64,000 bases of DNA from Limnohabitans sp. Rim28 (GTDB lineage: Bacteria; Pseudomonadota; Gammaproteobacteria; Burkholderiales; Burkholderiaceae_C), in the NCBI RefSeq assembly GCF_000293865.2, contig NZ_ALKN02000010.1, positions 62,001-126,000 on the forward strand, written 5' to 3'. Positions 18,927-27,229 of this stretch are shown here, in pieces. The notes below the pieces were generated by a model, which was not told the DNA's origin, made no database searches, and worked only from the letters and a program-made list of their open reading frames with translations. The first letter of the stretch is position 1; each line of letters begins with the position of its first letter. A program made the translations under genes and the position numbers.

Positions 18927-19495
18927 GGTTGATTTCCGGTGGGTGAGGGCATTTCAAAAACAAGGCAGGCCGTGCTGGCGTGGGCATAGAGCGTGCCATC
19001 GGGCCCGACCAGTTGGGCTTCGGCGGTGGCCAGCTGGCGGCCGCAGTGCAGCACTTTGGCAACGGCCCGCACACGCTGCACTTTGGGGGTGATGGCCTTG
19101 ACCAGTTTCACGCTCAAATCGGCCGTGGTGTAGCCCCGGCCAGGCGGCATCATGGTGTGCACCGCGCAGCCCAGCGCCGAGTCGAGCAGGCTGGCAAACC
19201 AGCCGCCGTGCACCGTGCCCAGCGGGTTCAGGTGCTGCACACCGGGTGTGCCTTGAAAAATGGCCAGACCCGGGCCGACCTCGATCAGCATGAAGTCCAG
19301 CGTCTTGGCCATGTGCGCATGAGGCAGCTCGCCTGAAAGCAGGCCTTGCATGACCTGTAGGCCGGTTTTGCCAGCCACCTGTTCGGGGCGGGCCACACCG
19401 GGGCCGACCCCGGCATCCAGGCGTGCGCGCACGTCGCGCTCTTGGGCCAGCCAGGCCTCTAAATGGTTGGGGCGTGTGTCGCTTGTGGTGCTCAT
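18923..19495 (-). CDS. PaaI-family hotdog thioesterase
   Basis: 190 residues with the hotdog-fold motif [23 protein letters not shown], in which HGG and the following acidic position are the catalytic region of PaaI-type acyl-CoA thioesterases, and [14 protein letters not shown] as the central strand. The N-terminal 60 residues are an extension beyond the minimal domain. It sits between an SDR gene (15 bases upstream) and gloA (4-base overlap). The acyl-CoA substrate is unknown. Confidence 0.88.
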   Translation of the reverse strand: MSTTSDTRPNHLEAWLAQERDVRARLDAGVGPGVARPEQVAGKTGLQVMQGLLSGELPHAHMAKTLDFMLIEVGPGLAIFQGTPGVQHLNPLGTVHGGWFASLLDSALGCAVHTMMPPGRGYTTADLSVKLVKAITPKVQRVRAVAKVLHCGRQLATAEAQLVGPDGTLYAHASTACLVFEMPSPTGNQP

Positions 19496-19509
19496 GAAAT
19501 CGAACGCTT

Positions 19510-20316
19510 TCAGACGGGTACGGTGTAGTTGAGCGCCATGCGCCCGCCGTCCACCGTGACGATCTCGCCCGTGATGTAGCTGGCCGCATCGCTGGCCAAA
19601 AAGGCCACCACCTTGGCCACTTCGTCGGGCTCGCCCAGGCGCTTCATGGGCGTGCGCATCATGATTTTCTTTTCGGCGGCCTCGCTGGTCAGCACCGCCT
19701 GGCGGGCCAGTTCGGTGGCAATCGTGCCCGGGGCCACGGCGTTGACGCGGATGCCAAAGTCGGCCAGCGCCAAAGACATGGCGCGGGTGAGCTGGTTGAT
19801 GCCGCCTTTGCTCACGTTGTAGCTGGCGATGTTGGGGATGGCCAGCACCGCGTTGACCGAGCTCATGTTGACAATCGCGCCGCCCCCGGTGCTTTTCATG
19901 GCACGGGCTGCGGCCTGACCCATCAAGAACGAGCCCTTGATGTTCACGTTGATGACGGCGTCAAAGTCTTCCTCGGTCACATCCAGAAAATCGGCGGCCC
20001 TGAAGATGCCCGCGTTGTTGACCAGCACGTCCACGCGGCCAAAGGCCTGCAGCACATGGTCCACCAGGGCGTCCACATCGGCCTTGCGCGAGACGTCGCA
20101 GGCCATGAAACCGGCGCTGTGGCCTGCGCTGCGCAATTCGGCGGCCACGGCCGCGCCGCGTTCACTGTTCACGTCAGACAAGATGACATGGGCCGACTCG
20201 GCCGCAAAGCGGCGTGCGCAGGCTTCGCCAATGCCATTGGCCGCGCCAGTGACGATGACCACGCGGCCTTGCAGGCCAAAGGAGAGCTGGTGAGAGGGCA
20301 AAAGGGGGGATGTCAT
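19510..20316 (-). CDS. SDR-family NAD(P)-dependent dehydrogenase
   Basis: 268 residues with all classical SDR elements: VTGAANGIGEACAR (cofactor loop), DVSRKADV, NNAGIF, the catalytic Ser in NMSSVNAV, Tyr and Lys in SYNVSKGG, and SDAASYITGEIVTVDGG at the C-terminus. The ATG at 20316 follows GGAGAACGG. It is the first gene of the leftward operon ending in the halohydrin-dehalogenase-like gene. The substrate alcohol or ketone is unknown. Its intact Tyr-x3-Lys contrasts with the Tyr-x3-Arg of the last gene. Confidence 0.9.
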   Translation of the reverse strand: MTSPLLPSHQLSFGLQGRVVIVTGAANGIGEACARRFAAESAHVILSDVNSERGAAVAAELRSAGHSAGFMACDVSRKADVDALVDHVLQAFGRVDVLVNNAGIFRAADFLDVTEEDFDAVINVNIKGSFLMGQAAARAMKSTGGGAIVNMSSVNAVLAIPNIASYNVSKGGINQLTRAMSLALADFGIRVNAVAPGTIATELARQAVLTSEAAEKKIMMRTPMKRLGEPDEVAKVVAFLASDAASYITGEIVTVDGGRMALNYTVPV

Positions 20317-20405
20317 GGTCCGTTCTCCAGGGTGGGGTTGGGGGTGCGCCATGCTGCCACAGCGACCCAAAAATGCCTGTCGCCAGAATGCACATCGGTA
20401 CAGCG

Positions 20406-20436
20406 ACAATGCAAGCATCGCAAAATACCGCATTGT
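20406..20436. promoter_or_regulatory. Inverted repeat in divergent promoter region
   Basis: An exact 7-base inverted repeat, ACAATGC - 17 bases - GCATTGT, lies between the leftward SDR operon (start 20316) and the rightward zinc-ribbon gene (start 20451). It could be a regulator site for either side; no regulator gene is adjacent. Confidence 0.35.
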
Positions 20437-20450
20437 CCAAGAATTAAGCC

Positions 20451-20702
20451 ATGACCACGAACGCTCAAGCCCCCCAAAAACCGAACTCACCGGACTTGTG
20501 CGAGCCCTGCGCTGGCATCCAGCGCCATTGGCGCAAAGCCCCTGGCCACGCCGAATTGGTGCAAGGCACCCACCAGCGCGAAGACCGTGGCAACGGTCAA
20601 GCCAGCTTCACCCGTTACCGCTGTGACCGCTGCGGTGCGGCTTGGGAGTACGAAAACAACAAAGCCAACCAGCACGCCGGTTGGGCCTTGCTTCAGCATT
20701 GA
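20451..20702 (+). CDS. Small zinc-ribbon-like protein
   Basis: 83 residues with two CxxC pairs, C17/C20 (LCEPC) and C58/C61 (RCDRCG), the arrangement of a treble-clef or ribbon zinc site, followed by WEYENN. Six bases separate it from the RIO kinase gene, so the two are probably co-transcribed. No family function is recognised. Confidence 0.75.
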   Translation: MTTNAQAPQKPNSPDLCEPCAGIQRHWRKAPGHAELVQGTHQREDRGNGQASFTRYRCDRCGAAWEYENNKANQHAGWALLQH

Positions 20703-20708
20703 AGCCGC

Positions 20709-21590
20709 ATGAAAGCGCCTCCTAGACTGCAAAACCTCGTTGAAGAAGGCCTGATCGACACTGTGGTGCGTCAGCTCATGAGTGGCAAAGAGGCCATGGT
20801 GTTTGTGGTGCGCTGCGGGGACGAAACCCGCTGCGCCAAGATCTACAAAGAGGCCACCCACCGCAGCTTTCGGCAAGCGGTGGACTACACCGAAAACCGC
20901 AAGGTCAAGAACTCGCGCTCGGCCCGTGCCATGGCCAAAGGCAGCAAGTTTGGCCGTCAAGAACAAGAAGCCGCTTGGCAAAGCGCTGAGGTGGACGCGC
21001 TCTACCGACTGGCCGCAGCCGGTGTGCGCGTGCCCCGGCCCTTCAACTTCTTTGATGGTGTGCTGCTGATGGAGCTGGTCACCGACGCCCATGGCGACGC
21101 TGCGCCGCGCCTGAACGATGTGGCCTTTACCCCCGAGCAAGCCCAGCAACACCACGCCACCTTGATTGGCGAAGTGGTGCGCATGCTGTGCGCGGGCGTG
21201 GTGCACGGCGATTTGTCGGAGTTCAACATTTTGTTGGCGCACATTCCCGGCGAGGGCGACCTGCCCGGCGTGGACGAACCGGTCATCATCGACTTGCCGC
21301 AGGCTGTGGACGCGGCCGGCAACAACCACGCCCAGCGCATGCTGCTGCGCGATGTGGGCAACCTGCGCGACTTTTTTGGGCAGTTTGCCCCCGAGTTGCG
21401 CCAGACCGACTACGGCCCCGAGATCTGGAGCCTGTACCAAGCCGGGTTGCTGAGCAACGAGACCGCGCTCACGGGTCGCTTTGAGCGCTCGACGGCCAGT
21501 GTGGACATGGCGGCCGTGCTGCGCGAGATCGACGATGCGCGTGACGAAGAAATTGCGCGGCGTTTGCGCATGGCCACACCCTCCGCTTGA
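20709..21590 (+). CDS. RIO1-like atypical serine protein kinase (PA4780 family)
   Basis: 293 residues. The RIO kinase core is present: MSGKEAMVFVV (25-34, nucleotide loop), K44 in CAKIYK, the catalytic loop VVHGDLSEFNILL with D168 and N173, and the metal-binding Asp D195 in IIDLPQAVD. These proteobacterial RIO1-like kinases are stand-alone cytoplasmic proteins of uncertain target. The stop overlaps the next start (TGATG), so it is coupled to the DTW-domain gene. Confidence 0.9.
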   Translation: MKAPPRLQNLVEEGLIDTVVRQLMSGKEAMVFVVRCGDETRCAKIYKEATHRSFRQAVDYTENRKVKNSRSARAMAKGSKFGRQEQEAAWQSAEVDALYRLAAAGVRVPRPFNFFDGVLLMELVTDAHGDAAPRLNDVAFTPEQAQQHHATLIGEVVRMLCAGVVHGDLSEFNILLAHIPGEGDLPGVDEPVIIDLPQAVDAAGNNHAQRMLLRDVGNLRDFFGQFAPELRQTDYGPEIWSLYQAGLLSNETALTGRFERSTASVDMAAVLREIDDARDEEIARRLRMATPSA

Positions 21591-22345
21591 TGTCTGCGCC
21601 GCACCTGAAATTGCCCCATGCTGTGTCGCGTCTGCGCACCGAGCGCCTGGCCCGCAGCGCCAAGCCCTTTTTGGCCCGTGGCGGCATCAAGGGCGAGCGT
21701 TGCCCCGGCTGCCGTCTGGTGCCCAGCCATTGCATTTGCGAATTGCGCCCGGAGGTGCCCACGCCAGTGGGCATGTGTTTGCTCATGGCCGACATCGAAC
21801 CCCTCAAGCCCAGCAACACTGGTTGGCTGATCGCCGATGTGGTGCCAGATACCTTCGCATTTGGCTGGACCCGCACCGAGGTGGACCCGGCCTTGCTGGC
21901 GCTGCTGGCCGATCCGCAGTGGCAGGCCTTTGTGGTTTTTCCGGATGAATTTGTGGCGCCTGAGAGGGTGGTGCACGCGGTGCCCACCCTGTCAAAAAAC
22001 TTGCCCTCTGCCCAGCGCCCGTTGTTCATCCTGCTCGACGCCACCTGGCCCGAAGCCCGCAAGATGTTCCGCAAAAGCCCCTACCTGAACTGCTTGCCTG
22101 TGCTCAGCCTGGCCCCCGACCAGGTCTCGCGCTACCAACTGCGCCGCTCCAAACGCGATGACCACTTTTGCACCAGCGAAGTGGCTTCGCTGTGTCTTGA
22201 ACTGGCAGGCGAGCCGCATGCCGCCGATACCCTGCAGGCTTATCTGGACGTCTACACCCACCATTACCTGCAGGCCAAACACCAACTGCCGCCCGACCTG
22301 CTAGGCGTTGCACATGCGCATTGGCGTGCTTTGAAACTGGCATGA
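21590..22345 (+). CDS. DTW-domain tRNA-uridine aminocarboxypropyltransferase
   Basis: 251 residues. The zinc-type cluster CPGCRLVPSHCIC (C38, C41, C48, C50) and the family motif DATWPEARKM (150-159) define the DTW/TapT family, which transfers the 3-amino-3-carboxypropyl group from SAM to a tRNA uridine (acp3U). SKNLPSAQRPLFILLD and LSLAPDQVSRYQLR are further conserved blocks. It overlaps the RIO kinase stop by one base. Cytoplasmic, no membrane segment. Confidence 0.9.
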   Translation: MSAPHLKLPHAVSRLRTERLARSAKPFLARGGIKGERCPGCRLVPSHCICELRPEVPTPVGMCLLMADIEPLKPSNTGWLIADVVPDTFAFGWTRTEVDPALLALLADPQWQAFVVFPDEFVAPERVVHAVPTLSKNLPSAQRPLFILLDATWPEARKMFRKSPYLNCLPVLSLAPDQVSRYQLRRSKRDDHFCTSEVASLCLELAGEPHAADTLQAYLDVYTHHYLQAKHQLPPDLLGVAHAHWRALKLA

Positions 22346-22374
22346 CGCCTTTGTGTTGTTGAAAGGAAATTGCT

Positions 22375-23274
22375 GTGTCCAACACCCCGTTTACGCCTCT
22401 TGTTCCAGCTGCGAGCCACGCTGTTTTGAGTTCACGCACCATCGAACGTCTGGTCACCGGCCAGGCCACCTCGGACGGTGCAGGCGTCAAGCTCAGTCGC
22501 ATCCTCACGCAAGACCTGCAGCACCGGCTGGATCCGTTTTTGATGCTGGACGCCTTTGGCAGCGACAAGCCGGACGACTACATCGCCGGTTTCCCGGACC
22601 ACCCGCACCGGGGTTTTGAAACCGTGACCTACATGATTGCCGGGCGCATGCTGCACCGCGACAGCGCGGGCAACGAAGGCCTGCTGCAAAACGGCGGCGT
22701 GCAATGGATGACCGCAGGCCAAGGCGTGATCCATTCCGAAATCCCGCAGCAAGCCGATGGCGTGATGGAGGGTTTCCAGCTGTGGCTCAATTTACACAGC
22801 TCTGAAAAAATGCAGGTGCCCTGGTACCGCGATTTTCAGAATGCGCAACTGCCGCAGTTGGAGACGCCCGAAGGCGTCGCCGTCACGGTGATCGCCGGCA
22901 GCAGCCATGGCGTGCAGGGCGCAGTCCATCGTGAGATCACGCAACCGGTTTATCTCGACGTGAGCATGCCGCAGGGCGCACGTTTTGAGCAAACACTGCC
23001 TCCAGGACACAACGCCTTTGTGTACGTCTACCGGGGCGAGGCGCGCATCGCAGGGCAGGCCGTGCCCCTGCAGCGCATGGCCATTTTGAAAAACACAGCC
23101 CAAGCCGATGGCGTGGTGGTCGAGGCCCCTTCAGATACCCGATTGATCCTGGTGGCGGGCAAGCCGCTCAAAGAACCCATCGTGCAGTACGGCCCGTTTG
23201 TGATGAACACCAAGGAAGAGATCTACCAAGCGCTGGCCGATTTCAGGGATGGGCGCTTGGGTGAGCGGGCTTGA
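22375..23274 (+). CDS. Pirin-family cupin protein
   Basis: 299 residues of two cupin domains. The N-terminal metal site is H76 and H78 in FPDHPHRGFET with H120 and E122 in GVIHSEIP, the four ligands of pirin. Some pirins are quercetin dioxygenases; others are redox-linked regulators. The start is GTG at 22375, preceded by GAAAGGAAA; no ATG lies nearby in frame. It stands alone, convergent with the KDPGal aldolase gene one base away. Confidence 0.92.
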   Translation: MSNTPFTPLVPAASHAVLSSRTIERLVTGQATSDGAGVKLSRILTQDLQHRLDPFLMLDAFGSDKPDDYIAGFPDHPHRGFETVTYMIAGRMLHRDSAGNEGLLQNGGVQWMTAGQGVIHSEIPQQADGVMEGFQLWLNLHSSEKMQVPWYRDFQNAQLPQLETPEGVAVTVIAGSSHGVQGAVHREITQPVYLDVSMPQGARFEQTLPPGHNAFVYVYRGEARIAGQAVPLQRMAILKNTAQADGVVVEAPSDTRLILVAGKPLKEPIVQYGPFVMNTKEEIYQALADFRDGRLGERA

Positions 23275-23913
23275 TCATCCCCTGAAAACCTTGACAAAGT
23301 TTTGCGCTGCTGCCCGCACTTGTTCGGCACTGCGCCCCGGCGCATACAAGGCAGAACCCAGGCCAAAACCGCTCGCGCCTGCCTGACGGTAAGCCGCCAT
23401 GTTGTCGGGCGTGATGCCCCCCACGGGCATGAGGGCAGCCTCAGGAGGCAACACGGCGCGCAGGGCTTTGACGGTGGCGGGTGAAATCATCTCGGCGGGG
23501 AAAAGCTTGAGGCCGTGCGCTCCTGCACCGAGCGCGGCAAAGGCTTCGGTGGGCGTGGCCACGCCGGGCAGCACCACCATGTTCAGGGCCAAGGCTTTTG
23601 CCACCACGCCGGGGTTGAAGTTGGGGGCCACGACCAAGCGCCCGCCTGCCGCGTGAACGTCTTTGACCTGCTGGGCGTTCAGCACCGTGCCTGCGCCGAT
23701 CAGGGTGTTGGGGAAAAGCCGGCTGAGCGTGGCGATGCTGTGCAAGGGCTCGGGCGAGTTCAGCGGTACCTCTATGATGGCAAAGCCGCTGTCCACCAAC
23801 GCTTGGCCGATGGCCGGCGCTTCGGTGGGGGTCAGGCCGCGCAAGATGGCGATCAAGGGCAGCTGGGCCAAGGCCTGGTTCAGGACAGGGGCGGGGTTTG
23901 TGGGCTGTGTCAT
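23275..23913 (-). CDS. dgoA: 2-dehydro-3-deoxy-6-phosphogalactonate (KDPGal) aldolase
   Basis: 212 residues of the KDPG/KDPGal aldolase family, with E48 in IIEVPLNSPEP and the Schiff-base Lys K136 in GLKLFPAEM. The IEVPLNSPEP form is typical of KDPGal aldolase rather than Eda. It cleaves KDPGal to pyruvate and glyceraldehyde 3-phosphate, the last step of galactonate breakdown. It overlaps the kinase gene upstream by 4 bases. No DgoD-type galactonate dehydratase is adjacent, although sugar-acid dehydratases lie at 28-35 kb. Confidence 0.93.
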   Translation of the reverse strand: MTQPTNPAPVLNQALAQLPLIAILRGLTPTEAPAIGQALVDSGFAIIEVPLNSPEPLHSIATLSRLFPNTLIGAGTVLNAQQVKDVHAAGGRLVVAPNFNPGVVAKALALNMVVLPGVATPTEAFAALGAGAHGLKLFPAEMISPATVKALRAVLPPEAALMPVGGITPDNMAAYRQAGASGFGLGSALYAPGRSAEQVRAAAQNFVKVFRG

Positions 23914-24833
23914 GGCTTGAAGGTCCAAGGGTGTGAGCAGGCGCTGGCCAGCGCGAACAGGCCTGCCCAAGTGGCTTGCGCGCCATGGCTTTGGCAGGCT
24001 ATGCCCAAGTGTTGCAGGGCCAGGCTGTAGCGCTGGGTGAGGGTGTCACTGCCGATCAAGACCACCGGTCCCTGCGCTAAGGGCACGCTTTGGGTGCGCA
24101 GCTCTTCGCCGATCAGCAGGCCCGACAAGTAACTGGGCAATTGGGCTGCGCTCAGGCGGTCAAACAAGCCCAGTGTGCGCACGGCAAACAGGTGGTGCAG
24201 CACGCTGCCCGCTCGCTGGCTTTGGCCCACGCCTTGCAAAAAAATCGCTGGGTCGAAGGCCCCGTTCAGGTCCAGGGTCTTGCCCAAAATCGAGTGCTGG
24301 CTCATCAACGCAAACACCTCGCCGGTCATGAAGGTCTGAAACTGCATGACGCGTCCGCTGTGGACTTGCACCCATTTGCTGTGCGTGCCCGGCAGCACCA
24401 AGGTGGCGTTGTCGCGCCCGGTCAATTGCAGCGCGCCAAAGATCTGCACTTCTTCGCCACGCATCACGTCGGGCGTGTGCAGCGTGTCGGCACTTGTACA
24501 GCTCAAACCCGGCACCAGGGCCATGCGATCGGGCTGCAGCCACAGCAGGTGTTGGCTCAGCTCGGCAAAGCCCGCAGGGCAGGGGCAGTAGGGCGCCTCT
24601 TGCCAGCCTTGGCGGCTACCGGCCATGCCAGAGATCAGGCACAGCGCGCCCTCGGCTTGCATCCAGTCTCCAAAGAGTTCGTCGAACACCGCTTCAAACT
24701 GGCCCGGCGGCACGGTGAGGATGCCGCGTGGAAATTCGCGTGATTCGAGCACCTGGCCGCTGGTGCCCAGCCGTGCGCCACGCAGCGAAGAGGTGCCCCA
24801 GTCGATGGCGATCAAAGGTCTCTTCATGCTCAT
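23910..24833 (-). CDS. dgoK: 2-dehydro-3-deoxygalactonokinase
   Basis: 307 residues with the ASKHA-fold phosphate-1 loop IAIDWGTSSLRGARL near the N-terminus and GEEVQIFGAL and PGTHSKWV blocks characteristic of DgoK. It phosphorylates 2-keto-3-deoxygalactonate to KDPGal. The start overlaps the stop of the upstream KDG kinase gene (ATGA), and its stop overlaps the aldolase start, so three enzymes are translated as a coupled unit. Confidence 0.92.
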   Translation of the reverse strand: MSMKRPLIAIDWGTSSLRGARLGTSGQVLESREFPRGILTVPPGQFEAVFDELFGDWMQAEGALCLISGMAGSRQGWQEAPYCPCPAGFAELSQHLLWLQPDRMALVPGLSCTSADTLHTPDVMRGEEVQIFGALQLTGRDNATLVLPGTHSKWVQVHSGRVMQFQTFMTGEVFALMSQHSILGKTLDLNGAFDPAIFLQGVGQSQRAGSVLHHLFAVRTLGLFDRLSAAQLPSYLSGLLIGEELRTQSVPLAQGPVVLIGSDTLTQRYSLALQHLGIACQSHGAQATWAGLFALASACSHPWTFKP

Positions 24834-25801
24834 GAGGCGGTGCCTTTCGATGGCGCGTTCAACACCTTCAGCACGGTGTCGCGAGAGGGCAAGGGGCCGA
24901 CCGCGCCGAAGCCTTGCACCGACAGTGCGGCTGCGGCATTGGCATAAGCGCAGGCCGCCCACAAGTCGTCTCCAGCCGACAAACGCGCCAGCAGGTTGCC
25001 TGCAAAACAGTCTCCCGCGCCCGTGGCGTCTAAGGCCGTGACCGCATGGCCCGGTATGCGGTGTTGGTTCTTGCCGTCACTGGCCAGCGCGCCGTCGCCG
25101 CCCAATTTGAGCACCACTTGCGCTGCCCCCTGGGCGTGACTCCAGGCAATGATGTCGGCCGCTTTGGTGAGGCCCGTGAGTGCGCTCATGTCTTCGAGGC
25201 TGGGCAAAAACAGATCACACAGACCCACCGCTTGGCGGATGCAGGCCTGCGCCCGGGCCAGTGGCCACAGCGACAAACGCAAGTTCGAGTCGAGCGCCAC
25301 CCGAGTGCCAGCGTTGCGTGCATGCGCCATGGCGGCAAAAGCCGTGTCGCAAGCCGAGGCGGAAATCGCCAAAGAGATGCCCGACAGGTGCAGCCACTGG
25401 CTGCAGGCAATGGCGTCTTGCCAGTGCGCCAAGTCTTGTGGCTGCATGCGGCTGGCCGCCGATCCGGCACGCGCATAGCTGAAGTGGTGACCTTGCGCAT
25501 CGTGGCTCACAAAGTACATCCCGGTGGGCGCTTGTGCATCTCGCAGCACGGTGGTGCTGCCCACGTTTTCGCGTTGCCACAGGTCCATGAGGCACTTGCC
25601 CCAACGGTCGGTGCCCAGACGCGTCAGGTAGGCTACCCGCGCACCGGCCCGTGCCGCAGCAATCGCGGCGTTGCTGGTGTCGCCACCAAAACCTTGGGCA
25701 TAGAGCGGGGCGTCGTTTGCGTCTGAATGGGGGCCTTGGTTGAACTCGACCATGGCCTCACCCAAGGCCACGATGTCGAGGGTTTTGGATGGCTGTGTCA
25801 T
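24830..25801 (-). CDS. kdgK: 2-dehydro-3-deoxygluconokinase (PfkB family)
   Basis: 323 residues of the ribokinase fold: VALGEAMVEF at the N-terminus, GGDTSNAAIAAARAGARVAYL (substrate glycine pair) and the C-terminal ATGAGDCFAGN with catalytic base D264. KdgK phosphorylates 2-keto-3-deoxygluconate to KDPG, the Eda substrate. It is first in the kdgK-dgoK-dgoA operon and divergent from a PLP enzyme gene whose possible product is 2-keto-3-deoxygluconate. Other PfkB sugar kinases are possible, but the operon supports KDG. Confidence 0.88.
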   Translation of the reverse strand: MTQPSKTLDIVALGEAMVEFNQGPHSDANDAPLYAQGFGGDTSNAAIAAARAGARVAYLTRLGTDRWGKCLMDLWQRENVGSTTVLRDAQAPTGMYFVSHDAQGHHFSYARAGSAASRMQPQDLAHWQDAIACSQWLHLSGISLAISASACDTAFAAMAHARNAGTRVALDSNLRLSLWPLARAQACIRQAVGLCDLFLPSLEDMSALTGLTKAADIIAWSHAQGAAQVVLKLGGDGALASDGKNQHRIPGHAVTALDATGAGDCFAGNLLARLSAGDDLWAACAYANAAAALSVQGFGAVGPLPSRDTVLKVLNAPSKGTAS

Positions 25802-25882
25802 GTGAACAAAAAGAGCAAGGACTCAGTGTGCGGTGGGAGAATCAGCGCAAAACGGTCCACGCGGTGAATGGAGCAAAGCGAG

Positions 25883-27163
25883 ATGAAAGACGATTTTGTA
25901 CTGAACGCGGCTTGCAAGGGCTTCCCCTTGGCGGCTGAGCCCTGCGCGGTGTCCCAGTTGGGCGCACGCAACTGGAACCTGCTGGACGATGCGCTGGCTT
26001 ACCCGGTGGCCGTGTTGCGCCGCCCAGCACTCGCGCACAACCTGGCCTGGATGCAAGACTTTGTGCAGCGCAAAGGCGTTGCCTTGGCGCCGCATGGCAA
26101 GACCACCTTGTCGCCGCAGTTGTTTCGCATGCAGTTGCAAGCCGGCGCTTGGGGCCTGACCTTTGCCAACGTGCACCAGCTGCGCGTGGGTCTGGCGGCC
26201 GGGGTGCAGCGCGCCATCATCGCTAACCAATTGGTGTCGGATGCCGACTTGGACGGATTGGATCTGTTGTTGCGCCAGCACCCGCAGGCCCAGGTGTGGT
26301 TTTTGGTGGACGCTGTGGCGCAGCTCGATCAGCTGGCCGAGTGGGGGCGTCGCCGGGAGAGCCCCCGTTGCTGGGACGTGTTGTTGGAGCTGGGCATTGC
26401 GGGGTATCGCACCGGCTGCCGCACGCACGAACAGGCCTTGGTATTGGCGCAGGCCATGGCTGCATCGCCTTGCGTGCGCTTGGGCGGCGTGGAGTGTTAC
26501 GAAGGTGGACTGGGCCAATGCGACAGCGCCCACGACATCGAGGCCGTGAGCGGTCTGGTGCGCAGCGTGCAGGCTTTGGTGCAGCAGATCGATGCGCAAA
26601 ACCTGTGGGGTGGTGACGAAGTTTTGCTGTCGGCGGGCGGCTCGGCGGTGTTCGATTTGGTGATCCCCATGCTCAAAACGCAGGTCAAAAGCCGACCGGT
26701 GCAAGGCGTTTTGCGCTCGGGTTGTTATGTGACGCACGACCACTGGAATTACGCCCGTTACCTCAAACTGGTGGAAGCGCGCGAGGGTCTGAGCGCTTCG
26801 CTGCAACCCGCGCTGGAGATCTGGACCCGGGTGCAATCGGTGCCCGAGCCAGGCTTGGCCATTTTGACGGCAGGGCGGCGCGACCTGTCCTTTGACCAGT
26901 GCATGCCCATGCCGGTGCGCTGGGCGGCTCGCGGGCAAAGTGGTCAAGATGCCATGCAAGCCACGCCCGCTGCCTGGAAAGTCAAGGCGCTCAGCGACCA
27001 GCACGCGCACATGGTGTTTGATGCCGAGGGCGTCTGGCCGCAAGTAGGTGACCGCGTGGCTTTGGGCATTTCGCACCCCTGCACCACGTTTGACAAGTGG
27101 CGCTGGATGGCCATCATCGAAGACGATGGCCGCATCAGTGGGGCAATCAGCACACATTTTTAA
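25883..27163 (+). CDS. DSD1/D-threonine aldolase-family PLP enzyme, possible D-glucosaminate dehydratase
   Basis: 426 residues of the alanine-racemase-like fold. PLP Lys is K73 in APHGKTTLSPQL, and the C-terminal metal pair is H398 and C400 in HPCTTFDKW, as in D-serine dehydratases and D-threonine aldolases. The start at 25883 is preferred because GGAG lies 9 bases before it; an ATG at 25868 is also in frame. It is divergent from kdgK. Since the Pseudomonas D-glucosaminate dehydratase is reported to belong to this fold and yields 2-keto-3-deoxygluconate and ammonia, that role is plausible here. D-serine/D-threonine deamination is the alternative. Confidence 0.85.
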   Translation: MKDDFVLNAACKGFPLAAEPCAVSQLGARNWNLLDDALAYPVAVLRRPALAHNLAWMQDFVQRKGVALAPHGKTTLSPQLFRMQLQAGAWGLTFANVHQLRVGLAAGVQRAIIANQLVSDADLDGLDLLLRQHPQAQVWFLVDAVAQLDQLAEWGRRRESPRCWDVLLELGIAGYRTGCRTHEQALVLAQAMAASPCVRLGGVECYEGGLGQCDSAHDIEAVSGLVRSVQALVQQIDAQNLWGGDEVLLSAGGSAVFDLVIPMLKTQVKSRPVQGVLRSGCYVTHDHWNYARYLKLVEAREGLSASLQPALEIWTRVQSVPEPGLAILTAGRRDLSFDQCMPMPVRWAARGQSGQDAMQATPAAWKVKALSDQHAHMVFDAEGVWPQVGDRVALGISHPCTTFDKWRWMAIIEDDGRISGAISTHF

Positions 27164-27186
27164 ATGGCGAACCCGTGTCAAAAAAG

Positions 27187-27224
27187 AAAAGGTCGCCACG
27201 CAGCCTCCGCGTGGCGACCTTTTT
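27187..27224. terminator. Strong bidirectional terminator between convergent genes
   Basis: A 15-base perfect stem (AAAAGGTCGCCACGC and its complement) around a 7-base loop with A- and T-tracts at both sides, located in the 66-base gap between the PLP enzyme gene (ends 27163) and the leftward denD gene (ends 27230). Confidence 0.95.
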
Positions 27225-27229
27225 GAAGT

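Noticed and set aside
17821-19074. A 417-residue fusion protein including the halohydrin-dehalogenase-like gene
   Set aside because: The first 190 residues are out of frame with gloA, which is clearly coding there; the SDR-fold domain begins at the ATG at 18504.
20709-21590. RIO kinase as a recent acquisition from archaea or eukaryotes
   Set aside because: RIO1-like kinases of the PA4780 type are widespread in proteobacteria, and codon use and the coupled neighbour look native.
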